64,000 nucleotides of DNA from Hymenobacter qilianensis (GTDB lineage: Bacteria > Bacteroidota > Bacteroidia > Cytophagales > Hymenobacteraceae). The notes under the pieces are model-generated. The model ran no database searches and was not told the DNA's origin. It saw nothing but the letters and a program-made list of their open reading frames with translations. The position numbers and the translations under genes are program-made. Numbering within the stretch: position 1 is the first letter of the stretch; the number at the start of each line of letters is the position of its first letter. The stretch lies in contig NZ_CP060784.1 of the NCBI RefSeq assembly GCF_014489555.1, forward strand, positions 3,286,001-3,350,000, read 5' to 3'. Below are positions 29,001-37,867 of the stretch, piece by piece.

Positions 29001-29092
29001 TCATACAGAGCAGCGCGAAGCATCTCGCGTGCTGACGTTTAGATTACTAATCCCGCTAAACACGCGAGATGCTTCGCGGTGCTCTGTATGAC
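29001..29092. repeat. hairpin repeat family R, copy 3
   Basis: TCATACAGAGCAGCGCGAAG (29001 on, then CATCTCGCGTG) pairs with CACGCGAGATGCTTCGCGGT (29061 on, then GCTCTGTATGA). GCAGCGCGAAGC is answered by GCTTCGCGGTGC, nearly complete pairing. It lies between the permease and the ATPase genes, inside their likely operon. A GGGGGGCTTTTTT motif lies just before it at about 28966. Confidence 0.9.
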
Positions 29093-29124
29093 AGACGCGG
29101 GTTTTAAGAAACCCCAAACACACA

Positions 29125-29814
29125 TTAGACCGTGAACTGCTTGTGCACGTTTTCCATCACTACCTCGCCATCAAGCAGCCGAATGACACGGTGGGCGTAG
29201 CGGGCATCATGCTCGGAGTGGGTCACCATGATGATGGTAGTGCCGGCTTCGTTGAGCTCCGTGAGCAGTTCCATCACCTCGTTGCCGTTGCTCGAATCGA
29301 GGTTACCCGTGGGCTCGTCGGCCAGAATCAGGCGGGGGGCATTTATCACCGCCCGGGCCACGGCCACGCGCTGCTGCTGACCACCGGAGAGCTGCTGGGG
29401 AAAGTGGTTGCGCCGGTGCATGATCTGCATTTTCTCCAGCACCTTTTCCACTTTCTGCTTGCGCTCCGCCGCGCCTACGCCCAGATAAATCAGCGGTAAT
29501 TCCACGTTTTCCAGCACTGTAAGCTCCTCAATCAGGTTGAAGCTCTGGAACACAAACCCTAAGTTGCGCTTGCGCAAATCGGCCCGCTTCCGCTCGTTGT
29601 AATGGGCTATTTCCGTCCCGGCAAACTTGATGCTGCCACCGTCGGGCTCATCCAGCAACCCGATGATATTCAGTAAAGTAGACTTCCCGCACCCCGACGG
29701 CCCCATGATGGCTACAAACTCTCCGTCGTTCACCACGAGGGATACTTTGTTGAGCGCTTTGGTTTCAACTTCCTCCGTGCGGTACACTTTTTCGAGGTTT
29801 TCAATCTGGATCAT
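29125..29814 (-). CDS. ABC transporter ATP-binding protein, MacB/LolD type
   Basis: 229-residue ATPase that powers the adjacent permease. Walker A GPSGCGKST at residues 38-46, the Q-loop in GFVFQSFNLIEELTVLENVELPL, signature LSGGQQQRVAVARA, Walker B LILADEPTGNLDS and the H-loop His in MVTHSEHDARYAHRVI are all intact. Length and the LIEELTVLENV segment place it with LolD/MacB-type ATPases acting on substrates in the envelope rather than with import systems. It lies between the HlyD-like gene and the permease, separated from the permease by repeat copy 3. Confidence 0.93.
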   Translation of the reverse strand: MIQIENLEKVYRTEEVETKALNKVSLVVNDGEFVAIMGPSGCGKSTLLNIIGLLDEPDGGSIKFAGTEIAHYNERKRADLRKRNLGFVFQSFNLIEELTVLENVELPLIYLGVGAAERKQKVEKVLEKMQIMHRRNHFPQQLSGGQQQRVAVARAVINAPRLILADEPTGNLDSSNGNEVMELLTELNEAGTTIIMVTHSEHDARYAHRVIRLLDGEVVMENVHKQFTV

Positions 29815-29889
29815 AAGGCTGGTGGTTGGGCTAGTTTATGCTTATTTCTGTGACGTTGTTTTTGGTTGTATTTCCGGCTCTGGGGGGCT

Positions 29890-31148
29890 TTATTTCTCTT
29901 TGTCTTTGAGTACTAGCTCGCCCATGTCTTCGTAGCCTTCGTAGCTGGAAGTCACTACTTTATCGCCGGGCTTCAGGCCTTCGAGTACTTCGTAGTAATC
30001 AGGGTTTTGGCGCCCCAGGCGGATGTCGGTTCGGTAGGCTTTGGTGCCGTCCTCATTGACTTTGAAAATCCAGTTGCCGCCGGTTTTCTGGTTGAATCCG
30101 CCCTTAGCCACGCGCACCGCCTGGGTTTGGTCGCTTAAGGACAACCGCACCTGCAGCGTCTGGCCGCGGCGAATGCTCTGGGGGGCATTTCCCACGAATT
30201 CTAAGTCTACCTGCAAACCTTTATTTACCTGCGTGAAGATCTTTTTGACGCTAAGCTCATAGCGCTTGCCGTCGAGCATAAACTCACCTTTCTGACCCGG
30301 AAAAATGCGCGAGATGTAGTACTCATCAATGTTGGCGCGCACCTTCAAACCATTCAGCATATCCAGCTGCCCAATGCGCTGCCCCGGCGCAATCGACTCG
30401 CCCACTTCCGCGTTCAGCGACGTAATACGACCCGCCACGGGCGCTTTAATGGTCAGGTCATCCATCTTCTTGTGCATCAGGGCAAGGTTGCTTTGCATGC
30501 GCCCCACCGACTCCTGCATCTGATTGACCTGCTGGCGCATGGCTACCGAATCCTGCTGCAGCGTTTGGTTAGTGAGCTGCCGCTTGCGCACCTGGTACTG
30601 GTAGTTGTTCTGGCTTTCCGTAAACTCCTGCCGCGAAATGACTTTCTGCTCATAAAGCGACTTATTCAGTTCATAAATGCGCTTGGCTTCCTTAAGTCGA
30701 AATTCAATATCAGCGAACTGGTTGAGCTGCTGAATGCGGTTTTGCTGCATCAGGTTGCGCGTGTTCTGCAGGTTATTCATCAGGTCGAACACTGCCGTTT
30801 CGCGGTTCACCATTTCCAGCTGCAGGTCTGTGTTGGTGAGCTCCAGAATCGGTTGGCCGGGCGTGAGCGTAGCACCATCTTCTACTAGCACCCGCTTCAC
30901 GGTGCCGCCTTCGGTAGCGTCCAAGTAGATGGTTTTGATGGGCATCACAGTGCCGTCAATCGGAATAAACTCCTGAAAAGCCCCCGAGTAACTTCGCTGA
31001 TGGTGATGCGCTCCGGATCGACGTTGAGCTTGCTGGAGCCTGCCGAGGAGAAGTAGCTTGCCGCCAGCAACGCCAGCACCACCACAATTCCGCCGGAAAG
31101 CAGCAGCTTACGAAGCGTCCAGGTTTTCTTTTGAATGGGAACGTCCAT
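29890..31148 (-). CDS. HlyD/RND-type periplasmic adaptor subunit (frameshifted as read)
   Basis: Membrane-fusion protein linking an inner-membrane exporter to an outer-membrane channel. About 420 residues: one N-terminal membrane helix (about 14-33, LLLSGGIVVVLALLAASYF), a lipoyl/barrel-sandwich half (VKRVLVEDGATLTPGQPILELT), a coiled-coil hairpin (about 115-215, rich in Q, L and E) and the second half IKAPVAGRITSLNAEVGESIAPGQRIGQL, then a beta-barrel. The frame breaks at the C5 run 30981-30985 (G5 on the coding strand); one base restores ISEVTRGAFQEFIPIDGTVMPIKTIYLDA. It heads the - strand operon and has a sigma-54-like promoter 50-70 bp upstream. Confidence 0.88.
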
Positions 31149-31200
31149 GTAACTTTTGAAATGCTTTGGATGCCTTTTTCAAGGCCTTACCATCTGTACT

Positions 31201-31217
31201 AGTAAGGATAGTGCCAG
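31201..31217 (-). promoter_or_regulatory. sigma-54-type (-24/-12) promoter of the exporter operon
   Basis: On the - strand CTGGCACTATCCTTACT fits TGGCAC-N5-TTGCW with one change (TTACT for TTGCT) and correct GG to (G)C spacing. Transcription would start near 31190, about 42 bases before the adaptor start codon. An NtrC-type sigma-54 activator is encoded divergently in the same spacer, which supports the call. Confidence 0.55.
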
Positions 31218-31253
31218 CTAGTTAAAATATTGATTATTAAGTAGTTATTTAAG

Positions 31254-31322
31254 ACGTATTTCGTATACGTGCACCAACTGTTCGCTTTCGATACAACTAA
31301 GTGTGCGCTAGTGATACAACTA
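31254..31322. promoter_or_regulatory. candidate enhancer sites for the NtrC-type regulator
   Basis: ACGTAT-TTCGT-ATACGT (31254-31270) is a 6+6 bp inverted repeat, and GATACAACTA occurs twice (31290-31299 and 31313-31322, 23 bp apart, about two helical turns). Relative to the predicted sigma-54 start they lie at about -64 to -132, the usual range for bacterial enhancer-binding proteins. Function is inferred from place and symmetry only. Confidence 0.4.
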
Positions 31323-31464
31323 TGCAGGCAGCCCAAACAAAAACCCGCTCAGAAAGTCGGAAAGGGAGATTATTTTATTTAGTATAGTTTATGGTAGGCA
31401 TTTGGATACTTAGCATTCCGAATCGATAAGTCCGGTTCTTCCATCTTCTCTTGTAGTAGTTTCC

Positions 31465-32847
31465 ATGGCTTCCAATAAGGCGCGCGTTCTGGTAGTAGAT
31501 GACGACCGTGATGTACTGTTCGCGGTGAAACTGCTGCTCAAAACCGAGGTGCAGGAAGTGGTAACGGAGCGCAATCCGGAAAACCTGCTCTCCGTGCTGA
31601 GCCGGCAGACGTTCGATGTCATCTTCCTGGACATGAACTTCAAAAGCAATCTGGGCACCGGCAACGAAGGCCTGTATTGGCTGAGCCGCATCCTGGAGCG
31701 CGACAAAGACGCCACCGTGATTATGATCACCGCCCACGGCGAAATCAGCACGGCCGTACGCTCCCTGAAAGCCGGCGCCACCGACTTCATTGTAAAGCCC
31801 TGGCACAACGAGAAGTTCCTGGAGACTCTGCACGCCGCCCTGCAGCACAAAGCCACCAAGACCAATTTGCCCCCCAATGCGCCTAAACGCCCCGCCTCCT
31901 TCGCCGATATGGCCATGCTGGGCAACTCGGAGCCCATGCAGGAGCTGTTTCACACCATCGAAAAAGTGGCGCCCACGGAAGCCAACGTGTTGTTATTAGG
32001 CGAAAACGGCACAGGTAAAGAACTGGCCGCCAAGGCACTGCACCAACGGTCATTTCGCGCCAATAAGCCATTCATTACCGCCGACCTGGCGGCCATGAGC
32101 GAGGGTATTTTTGAGAGCGAGCTTTTCGGCCATAAGAAAGGCTCATTCACCGATGCCAAAGACGATAGGGTAGGGCGCTTCGCGGCGGCCTCCACGGGTA
32201 CTTTGTTTCTGGATGAAATCGGCAATATCTCGCTGCCTCAGCAAGCCAAACTGCTCACCGCTTTGCAAAACCGGCAGGTGATTCCGCTGGGCAGTAATAC
32301 GCCCATTCCCATCGACATTCGGCTTATTTCGGCCACCAACGTGCCCATTTATGAGTTGGCGGCCAAGAATCAGTTTCGCAAAGACTTAATCTACCGCATC
32401 AACACCGTCGAGATAACCTTGCCGCCCCTGCGCGACCGCGGCGACGATGTAGTTATGCTCGCCCAGCATTTCGCGGGTTTGTATGCCGCCCGCAATCACA
32501 AGCCTCGCCCCGAGTTTGACCCGGCGACCCTGAAAAAGCTACTGCAGCACCGTTGGCCCGGCAATATCCGCGAACTGCAGCACGCCGTTGAGCGCGCCGT
32601 TATTCTGGCCGAAGGCCAGGTGCTTAGACCTCAGGATTTTACTTTCTCCGCCATGGAAACGCCGCGGCCCGCTGGGGGGCATTTTTTGCCAGATTTCGCC
32701 GATGGTCCGTTGCAGCTAAATGAGATAGAGAAAAACACAATTCTGCGGGTAATCGAGCGCCACCACGGCAACATCACCAAGGCGGCTAAGGAACTCGGCC
32801 TCACGCGCACCGCTCTCTACCGCCGCCTCGATAAGCATGACCTATAA
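31465..32847 (+). CDS. NtrC-family sigma-54-dependent response regulator
   Basis: 460 residues: receiver domain (about 1-125, acidic pocket DDD at 12-14, phospho-acceptor Asp56 in VIFLDMNF), a short linker, an AAA+ domain (about 150-385; Walker A GENGTGKE, Walker B TLFLDEIGN, R-finger region) and a Fis-type helix-turn-helix at the end (NITKAAKELGLTRTALYRRL). The sigma-54-contacting loop reads GSFTDA in place of the classical GAFTGA; the Thr and the phenylalanine are kept. It overlaps the kinase gene by 11 bp and stands divergent from the exporter operon, so it probably activates that operon. Confidence 0.93.
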   Translation: MASNKARVLVVDDDRDVLFAVKLLLKTEVQEVVTERNPENLLSVLSRQTFDVIFLDMNFKSNLGTGNEGLYWLSRILERDKDATVIMITAHGEISTAVRSLKAGATDFIVKPWHNEKFLETLHAALQHKATKTNLPPNAPKRPASFADMAMLGNSEPMQELFHTIEKVAPTEANVLLLGENGTGKELAAKALHQRSFRANKPFITADLAAMSEGIFESELFGHKKGSFTDAKDDRVGRFAAASTGTLFLDEIGNISLPQQAKLLTALQNRQVIPLGSNTPIPIDIRLISATNVPIYELAAKNQFRKDLIYRINTVEITLPPLRDRGDDVVMLAQHFAGLYAARNHKPRPEFDPATLKKLLQHRWPGNIRELQHAVERAVILAEGQVLRPQDFTFSAMETPRPAGGHFLPDFADGPLQLNEIEKNTILRVIERHHGNITKAAKELGLTRTALYRRLDKHDL

Positions 32848-34189
32848 ACGGCTCGAAATCGGCATTTTCTTCCGGCTGCTGGGTATCCTGGTTTTGCTGT
32901 ACGCGGCGGTTCACTATGGATACCGCGGCTCTTATGCGCCTGTGGTTTTTGCTGGCTTGCTGGTGATTGCGCTCGTGTTAGAACTGGCCCGCTACGTGAC
33001 GCGCAGCAACAGAGAGCTGGCCAACTTCCTGCTGGCCGTGCGGTACCGCGACTTTTCCCAGCACTTCAACGAAGCCCATGCAAATCCCGCTCTAAGGCAG
33101 CTCTACTCGGCTTTCAACCAGCTCAATACCACTTTCCGGCAGCTAAGCGCTGAAAAGGAAGCCCAATTTACTTACCTCCAAACGGTGCTCGAACTCATCG
33201 ATACCGGCATCATCTCCTACGACGCAGACGGGCACGTGGAATGGGTCAATGAGTCGTTTAAGCAGACACTGGAGCTGCCTTACCTCCGCACCATTCAGAC
33301 CCTCCAGAAACGCCATGAGGGTCTGTACCACGCCATCATGCAGCTAACACCGGGCAGCCCGGCTGTGGTGAAGCTGACGGTTGGTCAGAAAACGCTGCAA
33401 CTCTTATTGTCGGCCACGTCGTTTAAGCTCCAGGGCCGCGAATTCACGCTCATTGCTTTCAAAAATGTCAGTCACGCCCTCGACGAAACCGAAACGGAGG
33501 CCTGGCAGAAACTGCTGCGCGTAATGACCCACGAAATCATGAATTCCGTGGCTCCCATTGCCTCCCTGGCCGATACCCTGCGCCGCCACGTGCAGCTCGA
33601 AAAAGCCAAGGGCTCAGACACTCATCTTCAGGACATTGACTTGCTGGATGATGTGGAAGAGGGAATCAGCATCATTCAACACCGCAGTGAGGGCCTGTTG
33701 AACTTCGCGCAGGTATACCGCAATTTCAGCAAGATCACCACTCCGCTACTGACAACCATCTACGTCAAAGAGCTTTTCAGCAGTGTTCAGGCCTTGCTGG
33801 CTCACTCCCTGGCCGAAAAGAAAATTGAATTGCTGGTGTCGGTTAAGCCTCCAGACCTGCTTTTGCAGGCCGACAGTCATCTGATGGAGCAAGTGCTGAT
33901 CAACTTGGTGCTCAATGCTGCCCACGCCGTGGAGGAGCGCCCTCGCCCCCAGATTCAGCTTGTGGCCTACACCGATGACAATGAGCGCGTTATCCTGGAG
34001 GTAATCGACAACGGCACCGGCATCCCCGCCGACTTACTGGACAGCATTTTTATCCCTTTTTTCACTACGCACAAAAGCGGTTCGGGCATAGGGCTGAGTC
34101 TGGCTAAACAGATCCTGCACCTGCATAAAGGCAGTATTCAGGTCCAATCGGTGGAGGGAGCGGGCAGTATTTTTCGGCTACTGTTTTAA
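32837..34189 (+). CDS. sensor histidine kinase, NtrY/NtrB-like
   Basis: 450 residues. Two N-terminal membrane helices (about 8-50) with almost no loop between them imply a sensor that reads a membrane or cytoplasmic signal. A PAS-like domain (about 105-215; TVLELIDTGIISYDADGHVEWVN) precedes the dimerisation helix with phospho-acceptor His232 in RVMTHEIMNSVAPIASL. The ATPase domain shows the N-box LINLVLNAAHAV, G1 VIDNGTGIP and G2 GSGIGLSLAKQI. It is co-translated with the response regulator upstream, and a terminator follows. Confidence 0.93.
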   Translation: MTYKRLEIGIFFRLLGILVLLYAAVHYGYRGSYAPVVFAGLLVIALVLELARYVTRSNRELANFLLAVRYRDFSQHFNEAHANPALRQLYSAFNQLNTTFRQLSAEKEAQFTYLQTVLELIDTGIISYDADGHVEWVNESFKQTLELPYLRTIQTLQKRHEGLYHAIMQLTPGSPAVVKLTVGQKTLQLLLSATSFKLQGREFTLIAFKNVSHALDETETEAWQKLLRVMTHEIMNSVAPIASLADTLRRHVQLEKAKGSDTHLQDIDLLDDVEEGISIIQHRSEGLLNFAQVYRNFSKITTPLLTTIYVKELFSSVQALLAHSLAEKKIELLVSVKPPDLLLQADSHLMEQVLINLVLNAAHAVEERPRPQIQLVAYTDDNERVILEVIDNGTGIPADLLDSIFIPFFTTHKSGSGIGLSLAKQILHLHKGSIQVQSVEGAGSIFRLLF

Positions 34190-34209
34190 AAGCGCATTAC
34201 ATTCTCCTG

Positions 34210-34243
34210 AAGGCCCGAAAATGCCTGTATTCGGGCCTTTTTC
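34210..34243 (+). terminator. terminator of the two-component operon
   Basis: AAGGCCCGAA, loop AATGCCTGTA, then TTCGGGCCTT followed by TTTCTT. It lies 21 bp past the kinase stop. Confidence 0.85.
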
Positions 34244-34309
34244 TTGCTGTTTAATGATTGGCTTTCGGTAACTTTAAGAGTGGCCAATCAATATATTCAA
34301 CTATCCTTC

Positions 34310-36304
34310 GTGAAAGTTTTGCTGCTTTCCGTAGCGCTCGGATGGCTGCTTACCGGGTACGCTCGCGCCCAAGCGCCCTACGACGTTATTGATTGGAAGG
34401 CGCCTACTACGCTCAATACCTACTTAGTCCAACAGATTCATCAACAGTCTGACCAGCGCCGCGCTGCCTTCACTGCTGCCTTAAAGACGGGCGTTGCCAT
34501 GCAGGCGTATCAGGATACGGTTCGGGCGCGCTACCGTCGGCTGTTGGGTCCGCTTCCGGCCCGTACGCCGCTCAAGGCCCGCGTGGGGGGCAAAATGGAG
34601 CGCTCCGGCTACCGGGTAGAGAAAGTGGTGTACGAAAGCACCCCCAACCATCATGTTACGGCCAATTTATATGTGCCGAAAGGCAAAGGCAAATGGCCCG
34701 CCGTGCTGCTCTTTTGCGGCCACGAAGCCACCGCCAAAGCCACCGAGTCGTACCAGAAAACGGCTATACTATTCGCTCAGAATGGCTTTGTGGTGCTGGT
34801 AATTGACCCCATTTCCCAGGGCGAGCGATATCAGCTCACCGATGCCAGCGGCAAGCCGCTCACCCGCGGCGGCACCACCGAGCATACCCTGCTTAATGGT
34901 GGCGCGGCCTTGCTTGGAACCAGCGTGCCCGCTGCCCAGCTATGGGATAATGTGCGCGGCCTCGATTATCTGCTTACCCGCCGCGAGGTCGACGCAGACC
35001 GCATCGGCTGCCTCGGCAACTCCGGGGGCGCCACCCAAACGGCCTATTTCATCGGGTTCGATCCGCGGGTGAAGGTGGCCGCGCTGTGCAGCTACGTGGC
35101 CAGCGGCGAAAGAAACCTGGAGCTTACCGGCCCCGCCGATGGCTGCGTGCAGATTCCGGGCGCCGGCCAGGCGGGCCTCGACTTGGCTGAGTGGCCCATC
35201 ATGTTCGCGCCCAAGCCCTTGCTGCTTCTGGCGGGCCGCTACGATTTCGTCGATTATGCCAGCATTCAGGCTACGTATCATGAGTTAAAGCAAGTCTACA
35301 CTAAGCTGGAAAAACCTGGGCGAATCAACCTGTTTACCTACGACGACGGACATGGAATTTCCCGGCCCAAGCGGGAAGCTGCCGTAGCCTGGTTTCGGCG
35401 CTGGCTGCGCGATGATGCTCAACTCGTGCCGGAAAATAACATAGCTACTTTGTCGGCTGAGCAGCTGAACTGCACACCTACAGGCCAGGTGAACACTGCC
35501 TTCCCGAAAGAAAGCACACTATCGGAGCAGTATGTGGCCCAGGCGCAAGCGTTGGCTTCGCAGCGCCAGCCCCTTACCTATGCCAGCCTGACGGCTGCAA
35601 TCCGGCACGTATTGGCCTTGCCCGAAATTACGGCCATCATTCCTCCGGTAGAGGCCGCCGACGAAGGCAGCGTGCAAGCCAAAGGCACCACCATGCGCAA
35701 GCTGTTGCTGCGCCGCGCCGGACAGCCGCCCTTACCCACCCTGCTAGCCCTACCCCCCGGAAATTTGCCCCCCAGCAAGGTTATTGTCTGGCTACCCGAC
35801 CAAGGCAAGGCGGCGCTTGCTGATAGCGCTAACCTGGTCGCCAGTTACTTGCGAGAACGGGCCGCAGTCCTGCTGGTAGACCTGCGCGGCCTGGGCGAAA
35901 CCACCGATCCGGCGGCCTTCAACGACCCCAAATACTACAACCGCGAGTACCGCCCGGCCCTACTGGCACTGCACCTGGGGCGGCCGCTCCTGGGGCAGCG
36001 GGTGGAGGATGTGTTTTCGGTGTTAAACTTTATCCGGCAGGATGACCGGTTCCATACCTTGCCCATTGAAGTATATGCCAATGGGCGAGCCACGCCGGTG
36101 GCGCTGCACGCAGCGGTGCTGTCGCCCCAAATTACCCGTTTGGAAGTAATCGATTTGCCCGGCTCCTTCCACGAGATTTTGACGCAGCCTACGCGCAAGG
36201 ACTGGTACTCGCTGGTACTACCCAACGTGTTGCACTACTACGACTTACATGACCTGGCGGTGGTAATTGGCCCCCAACGGCTTCACAGCAGTAGCGTGCG
36301 GTAG
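34310..36304 (+). CDS. secreted alpha/beta hydrolase (acetyl-xylan-esterase-like), two lobes
   Basis: About 664 residues with a signal peptide (VKVLLLSVALGWLLTGYARAQA). The first lobe is an intact alpha/beta hydrolase: PAVLLFCGHEA, DPISQGER, then the nucleophile elbow GCLGNSGGATQ, an Asp in LLAGRYDFVDY and a His in YDDGHGISRP. The second lobe (about 470-664) repeats the fold (KVIVWLPDQGKA, LLVDLRGLGETTDP) but its elbow reads VYANGRATPVA, lacking the Ser, so it is probably non-catalytic. No ATG fits; a GTG at 34310 in front of the signal peptide is the best start and is uncertain. Substrate unknown, perhaps acetylated polysaccharide. Confidence 0.75.
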   Translation: MKVLLLSVALGWLLTGYARAQAPYDVIDWKAPTTLNTYLVQQIHQQSDQRRAAFTAALKTGVAMQAYQDTVRARYRRLLGPLPARTPLKARVGGKMERSGYRVEKVVYESTPNHHVTANLYVPKGKGKWPAVLLFCGHEATAKATESYQKTAILFAQNGFVVLVIDPISQGERYQLTDASGKPLTRGGTTEHTLLNGGAALLGTSVPAAQLWDNVRGLDYLLTRREVDADRIGCLGNSGGATQTAYFIGFDPRVKVAALCSYVASGERNLELTGPADGCVQIPGAGQAGLDLAEWPIMFAPKPLLLLAGRYDFVDYASIQATYHELKQVYTKLEKPGRINLFTYDDGHGISRPKREAAVAWFRRWLRDDAQLVPENNIATLSAEQLNCTPTGQVNTAFPKESTLSEQYVAQAQALASQRQPLTYASLTAAIRHVLALPEITAIIPPVEAADEGSVQAKGTTMRKLLLRRAGQPPLPTLLALPPGNLPPSKVIVWLPDQGKAALADSANLVASYLRERAAVLLVDLRGLGETTDPAAFNDPKYYNREYRPALLALHLGRPLLGQRVEDVFSVLNFIRQDDRFHTLPIEVYANGRATPVALHAAVLSPQITRLEVIDLPGSFHEILTQPTRKDWYSLVLPNVLHYYDLHDLAVVIGPQRLHSSSVR

Positions 36305-36478
36305 AGATGTCATTCGGCCTGCAAAATCAGATACCTCTATTTTAATGTTTTTAAGCCCGACAGTGGCAAGAAAGTTGAATCAATCTTAGACGACGGGAAG
36401 CATATAGGGCTGCTGAAAAATAGTTTTAATACAGAGAGGTACTAATTGGCTTACCTTTCCAGTCGTAATATCAGCTTC

Positions 36479-37609
36479 ATGTCATCTCGTCTTTTCTGGG
36501 TTTCGCAACGACTTGCACTCGTTTTTTGCCTGTGTGTACTGGTCCAGTTCAGTTATGGTCAGCGGTTCGCAGCCATCGGCGACTATGGCTATGCAGGGCG
36601 GGCGGAAAAGGAGGTAGCGGACTTGGTTAAAAGCTGGGATCCAGAGTTCATTATTACGCTGGGAGACAACAACTACGAGCTAGGCGACTCTGCCACCATC
36701 GATCAGAATATTGGCCAGTATTATCACGCCTATATTCATAAATACAAAGGCCGTTATGGCCCCAGCGCTTCAACCAACCGGTTCTTTCCCTCGCTGGGCA
36801 ACCATGATTATTACACCTCGAATGGTGAGCCCTACCGTGACTATTTCACCCTGCCCGGCAACGGCCGCTACTACGACTTCGTGCGCGGCGACGTTCACCT
36901 TTTCGCTATCAATAGCGACCCTGCTGAGCCCGATGGTATTGATGCCAACTCGGCACAGGCCAGTTGGTTAAAGAAAAAGCTTGCCGCTTCTTCAGCACGG
37001 TGGAAAATAGTATATTTTCACCATGCGCCTTACTCGTCGTCGGGGCATCACGGCAGCATTGCAGTTATGCAGTGGCCCTTCGGCGAATGGGGCGCCTCAG
37101 CAGTTTTAGCCGGGCACGACCATCATTACGAGCGGTTATTAGTAGATGGATTGCCATACTTTGTGAACGGCGTAGGCGGGCGAAGTGTAAATGCCATTAG
37201 AAAGCAGCCTTTACCCCAAAGCCAGGCTATTTATGACACCAACTATGGGGCAATGCTCCTGAATGCCACCCCGGATAGCTTGGTGTTTCAATTCTTCAAC
37301 CGGCGGCAGGAACTCAAGGATACGTATGTGCTGCGGCCGGCCCCCCTCACGACGCCCACGCTCTTCCCTGTCAGCCCCAATCCTTTTCAGGATGCCACCC
37401 AGATTGAGTTTTCGCTACCAAGCGCTGCCGAAGTGCAGGTGAAAATTCTGAATACATTAGGTCAGGAAGTAACTACGCTGCACCGAGGTGTGGTAAAAGC
37501 CGGCCGCCGCCGCCTCACTTGGCAGCGCAATGCCTTGCCTGCCGGTGTGTATTATGTACAGTTGGTTGGTAGCAACTTTTCGCTAATAACCCGTGCCATA
37601 GCTTACTAA
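36479..37609 (+). CDS. secreted metallophosphatase (purple-acid-phosphatase-like) with type IX sorting domain
   Basis: 376 residues. After a signal peptide (about 1-27) comes a calcineurin-like phosphoesterase domain with all five metal-binding blocks: GDYGYAG, LGDNNYE, GNHDYY, HHAPYSSSGHHG and GHDHHYER. It ends in a type IX sorting domain (about 295-376: VSPNPFQDATQIEFSLPSA...LPAGVYYVQLVGS), which sends it across the outer membrane in Bacteroidetes. Likely role is phosphate release from extracellular esters. Upstream 36305-36478 shows no gene; a strong terminator follows. Confidence 0.9.
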   Translation: MSSRLFWVSQRLALVFCLCVLVQFSYGQRFAAIGDYGYAGRAEKEVADLVKSWDPEFIITLGDNNYELGDSATIDQNIGQYYHAYIHKYKGRYGPSASTNRFFPSLGNHDYYTSNGEPYRDYFTLPGNGRYYDFVRGDVHLFAINSDPAEPDGIDANSAQASWLKKKLAASSARWKIVYFHHAPYSSSGHHGSIAVMQWPFGEWGASAVLAGHDHHYERLLVDGLPYFVNGVGGRSVNAIRKQPLPQSQAIYDTNYGAMLLNATPDSLVFQFFNRRQELKDTYVLRPAPLTTPTLFPVSPNPFQDATQIEFSLPSAAEVQVKILNTLGQEVTTLHRGVVKAGRRRLTWQRNALPAGVYYVQLVGSNFSLITRAIAY

Positions 37610-37617
37610 TAAGCTGT

Positions 37618-37665
37618 AAAAAAGCAGCCTGCATAGCCACCCGTGGTTATGCAGGCTGCTTTTTT
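37618..37665 (+). terminator. terminator after the metallophosphatase gene
   Basis: AAAAAAGCAGCCTGCATA pairs with TATGCAGGCTGCTTTTTT across the loop GCCACCCGTGGT. It starts 9 bp past the stop. The 200 bp after it are AT-rich and without a gene. Confidence 0.9.
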
Positions 37666-37867
37666 ATGCCATCAGTAGATAGCGCAATCAAAGCGAGTAT
37701 TTGAATATGTTGCTTGCTATATGCTTGAAATACAGAAATTTATATACTTATACTAACTTCTTAATTTAATTATATAAACGAAGTTTCTGGCATGTTTTTT
37801 AATGGCTGAGTTCAGTTATATAAATGTGTTCTCAAACTAACTGTTCATAAATTAACTAAAACTGATA

